Source: Bacteroidetes bacterium OLB9
Lineage (GTDB): Bacteria > Bacteroidota > Bacteroidia > Chitinophagales > Saprospiraceae
Length of the DNA: 64,000 nt
Assembly: GCA_001567255.1 (NCBI GenBank)
Contig: LNBW01000079.1
Location: 124,001 to 188,000 of the forward strand
Reading direction: 5' to 3'
In this document: positions 57,081 through 64,000 of the stretch, in pieces
How the letters are laid out: every line of letters starts with the position of its first letter
How positions within the stretch are numbered: position 1 is the first letter of the stretch
Program-made: the position numbers and the translations under genes
Notes under the pieces: model-generated
The model's input: only the letters and a program-made list of their open reading frames with translations
Database searches by the model: none
What the model was told of the DNA's origin: nothing

Positions 57081-58745
57081 TTGCAGACATTTAAAGATCT
57101 GGGCTTACGGGATGATATTATTGCTTCTTTAGACAGTATAGGCTTCGTACAACCCACAGAAATCCAGTCAAAGGCGATTCCAGTTTTGCTCAGTGATAGA
57201 CCTGATTTTATTGGTCTTGCTCAGACAGGAACTGGAAAAACAGCAGCTTTTGGATTACCGCTTATTCAGTTTTTTGATAAGAATGAAAATAAAATCTTTG
57301 CACTGATCCTAGCTCCGACAAGGGAGCTGGTTCAACAGATAGCCAGAGAATTGCAAAACTTCGGACAGAATAGCAAAGGCCTCCGTGTACAAGTAGTGTA
57401 TGGGGGCACACCTATAACACCACAGATAAGAGAACTCAAGAAAAATACGCCACATATTCTAGTAGCTACACCTGGCAGACTTCAGGATTTGATTGAGCGA
57501 AAGGCAGTAAAACTGGATCAGTTAGAATATCTTGTCCTGGATGAAGCAGATGAAATGCTAAATATGGGATTTCAAGAAGATATTGATCGTATCCTTGAGT
57601 TTACACCTGATGAAAAAGTTTTGTGGCTTTTTTCTGCCACCATGCCTCCTGAAATCAGACGTATCGTCAATTCCTATATGGACGAGCCTTTTGAAGTTAA
57701 AATCCATGCTGAGACCAAGACTAACGAAAATATCGATCATAAGTATATTTATGTCAGAAAATCAGATAAAGAAGCTGCTCTGAAAAGGGTACTGGATTAT
57801 TTGACGGATTTTTATGGTGTGATATTTTGCCGTACAAAAATGGATACTCAAGATCTGGCTGAATATCTGGAACGTGAAGGATATCGGGCAGAACCACTGC
57901 ATGGAGATATGTCACAAGCACAACGAGATGCTGTCATGGCCAAGTTTAGAAATAAAACAACGCCTATTCTGGTAGCAACGGATGTTGCGGCACGTGGTAT
58001 TGATGTTGATTCTCTTACGCATGTTGTACATTACTCACTACCGGAAAATCCGGAATATTATACGCATAGGAGTGGCCGTACAGCACGTGCTGGTAAAAAA
58101 GGAACCTCACTGGCTATCGTTACCCCGGAAGATATACGGAGAATTAGATATTTTGAGAAGAATCTTGGTATAGATATTAAACATATCAAAGTGCCACTAC
58201 AGTCTCAGATGTATCACAAAAAGCTTGAAAAGTGGGCAGAAAAAGTAGCAATAACAGAAACGCACGAATTAAGTGAGGATGTAATTGCTCGCGCTGAAGA
58301 ACTCTTTGCCTCTATGTCCAGAGGTGAGATTCTTGAAAAAATGCTTGCGATGGAGTTTAATAAGCTTTATAAGAAAAAAGAAAAAGATGATCTCAATGTA
58401 CCCATAGGTGAGAAGGAGACCAAAGGTAAAAAGATGGATCATCGTGATAGTCGAAGAGATAGCAAAGGTAAAGGCAAACCCAATGCTGACCGCCGTAGCA
58501 ATCCCCATTCAGACACTTATTTTGTCAATATAGGCAAGATAGATAATATTCATCCTGGAGTTCTTGTAGATATTCTCTCCAGTCATGCAGGTCTATCTAA
58601 AAAGCAGATTGGTACTATTGAAATCCATAAAAGACATTGCTTAGTGGAACTCGACAGAAAATTTTCTAAATTTATGGATAATGGTAAGATCCTCAAGTAT
58701 CGAGGTCGCCGTATCACCATCAAAAAAGATGGTGCTCATCGTTAA
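57081..58745 (+). CDS. DEAD-box RNA helicase with DbpA-type RNA-binding domain
   Basis: ATP-dependent RNA helicase, 554 residues. Q motif FVQPTEIQSKAIP, motif I AQTGTGKT, Ia PTRELVQQ, motif II DEAD (LVLDEADEMLNMGF), motif III SAT, motif V ATDVAARGID and motif VI HRSGRTARAG are all intact. The C-terminal part has a basic linker (KKMDHRDSRRDSKGKGK) and a DbpA-like RRM (~475-550: TYFVNIGKIDNIHPGVLVDIL ... RRITIKK), so ribosome assembly or cold adaptation is likely. The start appears to be a TTG at 57081; no ATG or GTG precedes the Q motif. A TACCTTTG at 57052-57059 may be its -7 element. typA follows 18 bp downstream. Confidence 0.92.
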   Translation: MQTFKDLGLRDDIIASLDSIGFVQPTEIQSKAIPVLLSDRPDFIGLAQTGTGKTAAFGLPLIQFFDKNENKIFALILAPTRELVQQIARELQNFGQNSKGLRVQVVYGGTPITPQIRELKKNTPHILVATPGRLQDLIERKAVKLDQLEYLVLDEADEMLNMGFQEDIDRILEFTPDEKVLWLFSATMPPEIRRIVNSYMDEPFEVKIHAETKTNENIDHKYIYVRKSDKEAALKRVLDYLTDFYGVIFCRTKMDTQDLAEYLEREGYRAEPLHGDMSQAQRDAVMAKFRNKTTPILVATDVAARGIDVDSLTHVVHYSLPENPEYYTHRSGRTARAGKKGTSLAIVTPEDIRRIRYFEKNLGIDIKHIKVPLQSQMYHKKLEKWAEKVAITETHELSEDVIARAEELFASMSRGEILEKMLAMEFNKLYKKKEKDDLNVPIGEKETKGKKMDHRDSRRDSKGKGKPNADRRSNPHSDTYFVNIGKIDNIHPGVLVDILSSHAGLSKKQIGTIEIHKRHCLVELDRKFSKFMDNGKILKYRGRRITIKKDGAHR

Positions 58746-58763
58746 CATTTGATAAAATACTTT

Positions 58764-60542
58764 ATGCAGTCAATAAGAAATATTGCCATCATTGCTCACG
58801 TAGATCATGGAAAAACCACTACTGTGGATAAAATTATTCACGAGTGTAAGGCACTTGATCAACGTAAGGATTCAGGAGAGCTCATATTAGATAATAATGA
58901 TCTGGAGCGTGAGAGAGGTATTACCATTCTGTCGAAAAACGTTGCTGTTAACTATAACGGAGTAAAGATTAATATTATAGATACTCCAGGGCACTCTGAT
59001 TTTGGAGGAGAAGTAGAACGTGTATTGAACCTTGCTGATGGTGTATTGTTACTGGTGGATGCATTTGAAGGACCTATGCCACAAACCAGATTCGTGCTAA
59101 ATAAGGCGATCGAGCTGGGTTTAAAGCCTATTGTGGTAGTCAATAAAGTGGATAAAGAAAACTGCCGCCCACTGGAAGTACAGAGTGATGTATTTGATCT
59201 GATGTTTAATCTTGATGCTACTGAAGATCAACTGGATTTTGTAACATTATTTGGCTCCAGTCGCAATGGATGGATGAGTTTTGACCCTAATGTTAGAACG
59301 AAGGATTTACAACCACTCCTTCAGTCGATTCTAGATGTAATACCTGAAGCACCATACAAGGAAGGTCCGGTACAGATGAGTGTTACTTCACTTGATTACA
59401 ATGTTTTTCAAGGTAGAATAGCTATAGGAAGAGTGTTTAGAGGAGATCTTGAAGAAAATAAAGACTATCTATTATGTAAAAAAGATGGTTCTACTAAAAA
59501 GGTAAGAGCAAAAGAACTTTACATTTTTGAGGGACTAGGTCGTGTCAAAGTTGCTTCTGTCAGAAGTGGAGATATTTGTGCTATTGTGGGGATTGAAGAT
59601 TTTGAAATAGGAGATTCTATAGTAGATATCAATCAGCCTGAACCGCTACCTAGGATAGAAGTGGATGAGCCGACGATGAGTATGTTATTTACCATTAACA
59701 CTTCACCTTTCTTTGGCAAGGAAGGTAAATTTGTGACCTCTCGCCATATTCGTGATCGACTGTATAAAGAACTGGAGAGAAATCTTGCTCTTCGTGTAGA
59801 AGATACCGATACTGAGGATAAGTTCAATGTCTTCGGTCGTGGGGTCTTGCACTTGAGTGTATTGATTGAGACGATGCGACGTGAGGGATATGAACTTCAA
59901 GTGGGTAAGCCGCAAGTGATCATCAAAGAAATAGATGGCGTCAAGTGTGAACCTATCGAAATTCTTGTGATTGACGTTCCTGAAACTTCTTCTGGTAAGG
60001 TGATTGAATTAGTCACCCAGCGTAAAGGAATGCTTAAAGTGATGGAACCAAAGGGTGATGTACAACACCTGGAGTTTGAGATTCCTTCACGTGGGATTAT
60101 CGGATTAAGAAACAATATCCTAACGGCTACAGCAGGTGAAGCAGTAATGACGCACCGCTTCCATCAGTTTGAGCCATATAAAGGCGATTTGCCTACACGG
60201 TGGAAGGGTTCTTTAGTATCTATGGAACAAGGCCAGGCATTGCCTTATGCTATAGACCGACTGCAAGATAGAGGCCGATTTTTTATTGACCCGGGCGAAC
60301 AAGTATATATCGGACAGGTGATAGGAGAACATACAAGAGATAATGACATTGATGTCAATGTGATTAAAGGTAAAAAACTGACCAATATGCGTGCTTCGGG
60401 GTCGGATGAAAACGTCAAAATTGCACCTAAAATCCAGTTTTCGCTAGAGGAGGCGATGGAATATATTAAGGAAGATGAATACTTAGAAGTGACACCGCTG
60501 AGTTTGCGTATGCGTAAGATCCATTTTAAACCAAATAATTAA
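58764..60542 (+). CDS. typA: Ribosome-associated GTPase TypA/BipA
   Basis: Translational GTPase involved in ribosome assembly and stress adaptation, especially at low temperature. 592 residues from the ATG at 58764. G1 AHVDHGKTT, switch ERERGITI, G3 [11 protein letters not shown] and G4 NKVDK are present. EF-G-like domains II, III and V and the TypA-specific C-terminal domain ([20 protein letters not shown]) follow, ending [16 protein letters not shown]. It directly follows the DEAD-box helicase, a plausible RNA/ribosome pair. The tail is convergent with rsmF, and a hairpin lies between the stops. Confidence 0.96.
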   Translation: MQSIRNIAIIAHVDHGKTTTVDKIIHECKALDQRKDSGELILDNNDLERERGITILSKNVAVNYNGVKINIIDTPGHSDFGGEVERVLNLADGVLLLVDAFEGPMPQTRFVLNKAIELGLKPIVVVNKVDKENCRPLEVQSDVFDLMFNLDATEDQLDFVTLFGSSRNGWMSFDPNVRTKDLQPLLQSILDVIPEAPYKEGPVQMSVTSLDYNVFQGRIAIGRVFRGDLEENKDYLLCKKDGSTKKVRAKELYIFEGLGRVKVASVRSGDICAIVGIEDFEIGDSIVDINQPEPLPRIEVDEPTMSMLFTINTSPFFGKEGKFVTSRHIRDRLYKELERNLALRVEDTDTEDKFNVFGRGVLHLSVLIETMRREGYELQVGKPQVIIKEIDGVKCEPIEILVIDVPETSSGKVIELVTQRKGMLKVMEPKGDVQHLEFEIPSRGIIGLRNNILTATAGEAVMTHRFHQFEPYKGDLPTRWKGSLVSMEQGQALPYAIDRLQDRGRFFIDPGEQVYIGQVIGEHTRDNDIDVNVIKGKKLTNMRASGSDENVKIAPKIQFSLEEAMEYIKEDEYLEVTPLSLRMRKIHFKPNN

Positions 60543-60543
60543 G

Positions 60544-60562
60544 GATTAAACGGGGTTTAATC
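60544..60562. terminator. Bidirectional terminator between typA and rsmF, overlapping the repaired rsmF stop
   Basis: GATTAAAC (60544-60551), loop GGG, GTTTAATC (60555-60562). It begins 2 bp after the typA stop. The repaired rsmF stop (60557-60559) lies in the right arm. The symmetrical design fits both strands, although neither flank has a long T run. Confidence 0.55.
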
Positions 60563-61925
60563 GATCTTCATCAAAATTCTGTGCTCATTCGGTAGGTAAT
60601 TGTTTATCCTATTACCTAAGTTTTTAAACCAACCAATGCCGTAGCCTTGATAAGTAGCTAGTACCCATCCTTTATGGAGGGTATCCACTTCGCTTAAATC
60701 TTTTTTTTAAAAATTTTAGCGCTTGTTCTTTATTCAGATCTGCTTTATTTATTGATGGTGTAAGAAAAGAGTAGAAAGCAAGAGCATGATCGGGGATTAT
60801 AATGGTTTTATTGAGGGTGCCTATTGTTAATCCACAGTAGATAATTCTTAAACCGGAATCAATCATCTCTGCAAATTCAACCATGTGGCTAGGAATGAAA
60901 TGAATGTTTTGCCCTTTATCTATCATGTATTGACCGGAAGTTGGAGATATCCAGTCTGCAGCTAATGCAGTCACTTTTTTCTCTGCTTTCATCATCGACT
61001 TATTGCCCTTTCTCTGATGATGGCTATTTATGGTTTCGGGTTTATTGTTTTGTAAGACGGCGATGAAAAAACCTTCACCTCTTATTTTGTGTGGGTAAAA
61101 TTGATACCCAAATACATTGTCTTTTCTTTCTTCTACAATATCCCATTCTTTTTCAATTACAACCTTACAGCTGTCTAGATTGTATCGATTAGCCATCCAA
61201 TGGACGTTATCAATGTTCTCGTGATCATTAAAGGTGCAAGTGGAATAGATTAGATGTCCTTCCGGTTTCAATAAAGGAATAATATCAGAAACTATCCTTT
61301 TTTGTCTGGAACTGCATAGATCTACATTGTCCTCTGACCATTCATGAATTGCATTGGGATCTTTTCTAAACATACCTTCTCCCGAACATGGCGCATCTAC
61401 AAGAATGATATCAAAGAAGTTTTCTAAATGTTTGAAATCTGCGGGGTCATTATTGGTAACAATAACATTGTCATAACCTTCTTTGCTAATATTGTACCTC
61501 AAGGTATAGGCTCTATTTTTGATGACTTCATTAGCGCAAAGCATGCCATCACCATTGAGCCATGACAGAAGCAGTGTGCTTTTACCACCGGGAGCGGCAG
61601 ATAAGTCCAGTATTCTTACAGTGGATTTATCCTTTAGCTGTAGAGACTCTAGCACATGCCATAAAAACATAGAAGAAGCCTCTTGAACATAGTAGCATCC
61701 GGCATGAAAAGATGGATCCAAGGTAAAAATAGGTCGCTCATTGAGGTAAATACCTAAAGGACACCATGGTACTTTTGCCGATGGTTCATGATGTTCATGA
61801 TACTTCGTAGGTTGGATGCGTATAGAGGTTGTTGGCGGTTGACTGAGTGCTTCCACAAGCTGATCAAATGCTTCCTCTCCGATTTTTGAAGCTAGTCCTC
61901 GCATAAATGATGGTGGCAATATCAC
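60557..61925 (-). CDS. RsmF/NOL1/NOP2/Sun-type RNA m5C methyltransferase, frame break near C-terminus
   Basis: SAM-dependent cytosine-5 methyltransferase for rRNA or tRNA, 455 residues when repaired. SAM motif ILDLSAAPGGKSTLLLS (~108-124), motif IV DAPCSGEGMFRKD (~175-187) and motif VI IYSTCTFNDHENI (~228-240) are intact; the two Cys are the catalytic and release residues. GTG start at 61925 overlaps the symporter stop (GTGA). T8 at 60701-60708 (A8 on the coding strand) breaks the frame and gives a false stop at 60672. With seven A the sequence continues KDLSEVDTLHKGWVLATYQG and ends NRINNYLPNEHRILMKID, the usual C-terminal RNA-binding module. Confidence 0.9.
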
Positions 61926-63598
61926 GACTGGTTAGCTTTTTGATGGTAGAAATACTGAATAATCACACTGAAAATGATAGTCAGTAAACAGCCGATAGCA
62001 TTGAGCCATAAATATCCGACAACATCAGATAAATAGATGCCAATGACGATGATTTCAGATAGCAGAGCACCTATAAATACGGCATTACCCTTTACATATT
62101 TAATATAAAAAGCTATCAAAAAGATCCCTAAAATCGTACCGTAAAAGATAGATCCAATGATATTGACAAATTGAATCAGGTTTTCAAACAACGTTCCAAA
62201 ACTCGCAAATGCTATGGCTATTGCTCCCCATAATACCGTCAACCACTTTGTCATCTTTACATAGTGTATATCAGATCTGGGTCTTCGCACATTGCGCTGA
62301 TAGAGGTCGACACATGTGGTGGACGCCAGTGCACTGAGTTCAGATGAAGTGGACGACATAGCTGCACTAAAGATGACAGCCATGAGCAACCCAATCAAAC
62401 CTTCGGGTAGGTGTTTGAGTATAAATGAGATGAAGACATAGTCTTTGTCATTGGTTTCTTCGTTGGGAAGTTCACGAGCAATGAGTTGTTTGGCCTCATT
62501 TCGAATATTTTTTTCTTCCACCAATAAAGCTTTAAACTTGTTTTGTGTTGCATCATTTGTTTGTGAAGCAAGAGATGAGGCTATCTGTGATTTTAGTATA
62601 AAAATAGAGTCATTTTTTTGATTTAAACGGTGGAGTTCGTTGACAGCTGATGTATTTTCGAGTTTATCTAAGACCGGTTGATTAAAAAATACAGGAGAAG
62701 GATTGAATTGATAAAAGACAAAAATCATGACTCCAACTAGCAAGATGAAAAACTGCATCGGTACTTTGAGCAGACCATTCATAATGAGTCCCATCTGGCT
62801 TTCTTTGATGGATTTTCCATGCAAATATCTACCTACCTGTGACTGATCAGTACCAAAGTAGGAGAGCGCCAGAAAAAGTCCACCTGTGATGCCCGACCAG
62901 AAGGTATATCTACTTTCAGGATTAAAAGAAAAGTCAAGAATATTGAGTTTTTCTCCAGCACCCGCAATATGTAATGCATCGCTCATGCCTACATTAGCCG
63001 GAAACGATCGTACGATAACATAAAATGCAAAAAACATACCTGCCATGATCACAAACATCTGCTGCTTTTGAGTCACACTCACTGCCTTTACACCTCCACT
63101 CACCGTATATATCACTACCAGAGCACCTATGATAAAATTTAAAAGGTTGAGATTCCAACCTAAGATGGTGGAAAGAATAATGGCAGGTGCATAAATAGTG
63201 ATACCGGCAGCAAGTCCTCGTTGTACAAGAAAAAGAAGTGCAGCTAAAGTACGTGTCTTTAGGTCAAATCGGTCTTCGAGAAACTGATAGGCTGTATATA
63301 CTTTTAGTCGGTGATATATCGGAATAAAGGTGATAGATATGATGACCATGGCTAGTGGTAACCCAAAATAAAACTGGACGAAACCCATACCATCATGAAA
63401 AGCTTGTCCGGGGGTGGACATAAATGTGATGGCACTAGCTTGTGTAGCCATTACGCCCAGACCAATCGTCCACCATGAAGACTCATTGTCACCGCGCAGA
63501 TAGGACTGCATACTATTATTACCACGCACTTTCCATACGCCATAAATGACGATAAAAAGTAGGGTGCCGGTTAATACAGACCAATCTAACAGACTCAT
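61922..63598 (-). CDS. Sodium:solute symporter (SSS family)
   Basis: 558-residue inner-membrane Na+ symporter with about 13 helices (LDWSVLTGTLLFIVIYGVW first). Family sequence: GLGVMATQASAITFMSTPGQAF (~45-66), GGVKAVSVTQKQQMFVI (~165-182), and FSAAMSSTSSELSALASTTCVDLY (~415-437, sodium-site region). A soluble insert of ~80 residues (~310-390, PVLDKLENTSAVNELHRL...) between helices is found in Bacteroidota members. Substrate unknown; the neighbouring PIG-L deacetylase suggests a sugar derivative. It is coupled to rsmF by a 4-bp overlap. Confidence 0.9.
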   Translation of the reverse strand: MSLLDWSVLTGTLLFIVIYGVWKVRGNNSMQSYLRGDNESSWWTIGLGVMATQASAITFMSTPGQAFHDGMGFVQFYFGLPLAMVIISITFIPIYHRLKVYTAYQFLEDRFDLKTRTLAALLFLVQRGLAAGITIYAPAIILSTILGWNLNLLNFIIGALVVIYTVSGGVKAVSVTQKQQMFVIMAGMFFAFYVIVRSFPANVGMSDALHIAGAGEKLNILDFSFNPESRYTFWSGITGGLFLALSYFGTDQSQVGRYLHGKSIKESQMGLIMNGLLKVPMQFFILLVGVMIFVFYQFNPSPVFFNQPVLDKLENTSAVNELHRLNQKNDSIFILKSQIASSLASQTNDATQNKFKALLVEEKNIRNEAKQLIARELPNEETNDKDYVFISFILKHLPEGLIGLLMAVIFSAAMSSTSSELSALASTTCVDLYQRNVRRPRSDIHYVKMTKWLTVLWGAIAIAFASFGTLFENLIQFVNIIGSIFYGTILGIFLIAFYIKYVKGNAVFIGALLSEIIVIGIYLSDVVGYLWLNAIGCLLTIIFSVIIQYFYHQKANQS

Positions 63599-63613
63599 AT
63601 CTTCAATTCAGCG

Positions 63614-63727
63614 TTAAGACCACCACTTCATAATGAGGTAAAAAATAAAAATATAAAGGGCATTGAGCAAAATGAGCCATGTGTATATGGGTTGCCACTT
63701 GCCTTCGTTTTGATCATCATACATCAT
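63614..63727 (-). CDS. Small membrane protein of 37-38 residues between PIG-L deacetylase and symporter
   Basis: Starts at ATGATG (63727 or 63724); the TGA of the upstream deacetylase lies inside these codons (ATGATG), so translation is probably coupled. The product has a polar N-terminus (YDDQNEGKWQPIY) and one hydrophobic helix (TWLILLNALYIFIFYLIM) ending KWWS. The symporter begins 15 bp after the stop. No family recognised. It could be an accessory subunit of the symporter, as small single-helix proteins are for several SSS carriers. Confidence 0.65.
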   Translation of the reverse strand: MMYDDQNEGKWQPIYTWLILLNALYIFIFYLIMKWWS

Positions 63728-64000
63728 TTTCCTAAAGATATGAGGTTAGCAAATAATCGATAAGCTCCGGACACACCGGCAGGAAGCTCTCTAAAGAATG
63801 ATAAACCGGTATAAACATAATATCCATCACCATATTTGGCGATCAGAAGGCTGCCATTTTTCGGTGATTCACCAGGATCATTGCAAGATAGCACTGGCGT
63901 ATAGGCATCGTCCCATTGGGATGGAAAATACAACCCACGTTCTTGCACCCATCCTTCAAAATCCTTGCTTGTAATCTTGTTGGGACTGTTGAGTACAACA
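63724..64000 (-). CDS. C-terminal end of a large PIG-L (LmbE-like) deacetylase, 5' part outside window
   Basis: 91 codons visible, open to the window edge: NSPNKITSKDFEGWVQERGL, DDAYTPVLSCNDPGES, SLLIAKYGDGYYVYTGLSFF and a terminal RELPAGVSGAYRLFANLISLGK. From memory, this is the conserved tail of the ~800-residue PIG-L family deacetylases of Bacteroidota, whose catalytic domain is N-terminal and so not visible here. These enzymes remove acetyl groups from N-acetyl sugars. The gene heads the unit with the small membrane protein, the symporter and rsmF. Confidence 0.65.
   Translation of the reverse strand, partial: VVLNSPNKITSKDFEGWVQERGLYFPSQWDDAYTPVLSCNDPGESPKNGSLLIAKYGDGYYVYTGLSFFRELPAGVSGAYRLFANLISLGK

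Noticed and set aside
1..64000. CRISPR arrays, defence islands, prophage or integrated element
   Set aside because: No regularly spaced identical repeats, no phage, restriction or nuclease-defence genes, and no tRNA-associated attachment site were seen.

Overview
The window looks like chromosomal DNA of a free-living Bacteroidota bacterium, most likely of the Saprospirales/Chitinophagales type. The evidence is AT-rich DNA, type IX secretion (T9SS) C-terminal signals of both kinds (short type A 'YPNP' and gliding-associated type B), a PorP/SprF-family protein, SprB repeats, LptE and RibBA of Bacteroidota type, the long ~480-residue GAPDH, and -7 elements close to TAnnTTTG. I saw no tRNA, rRNA, CRISPR array, intact insertion sequence or prophage. 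This is an inference from gene content, without a 16S or database check.

Layout. 1-4656 (minus): a tripartite RND efflux operon (TetR regulator, TolC, adaptor, RND permease running off the left edge). 4897-8684: urea transporter, GAPDH, purine nucleoside phosphorylase. 8794-21599 (plus): a secreted-protein block with two giant paralogous metallopeptidases, one with a type A and one with a type B sorting signal, then a PorP/SprF protein and a TonB-like protein. 21769-26103 (minus): deoxynucleoside kinase, folK, alanine/sodium symporter, biotin carboxylase. 26399-31808: a 1.8-kilo-residue repeat adhesin with an N-terminal P-domain and a type B C-terminus. 31954-40420: sppA, methyltransferase, RRM protein, nitrilase-family amidase, glycosyltransferase, coiled-coil membrane protein, PolB-like exonuclease and lepA. 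40431-46625 (minus): SBF-like transporter, ribBA, glycosyltransferase, outer-membrane barrel protein, YfcE-like phosphodiesterase, lipoamide dehydrogenase. 46753-55220: MscS channel, a rhodanese lacking its cysteine, a 1-kb gene-poor stretch, a VWA protein, a PLP enzyme, topA and a TPR/TonB-like protein. 55221-64000: lptE, fatty-acid desaturase, DEAD-box helicase, typA, rsmF, SSS symporter, a 38-residue membrane protein and the tail of a PIG-L deacetylase.

The most striking property is the number of genes broken by a single-base frame change, usually in an A/T run. I count eleven well-supported cases (RND permease, tetR, urea transporter, first peptidase, second peptidase twice, adhesin, lepA, SBF transporter, YfcE, rsmF), one likely case (deoxynucleoside kinase) and one possible case (biotin carboxylase). 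In each well-supported case, changing one base restores a recognisable family sequence. Because lepA and rsmF are among them, residual indel errors in the read or assembly are the simplest explanation. I therefore annotate these loci as whole genes with a stated frame break.

The best candidates for new biology are the paired peptidases with different T9SS signals next to PorP/SprF, the two TonB-like proteins with a conserved cysteine pair (one fused to TPRs), the P-domain adhesin, RibBA without zinc cysteines, the cysteine-less rhodanese, and a diverged ~155-bp sequence present twice in non-coding DNA.
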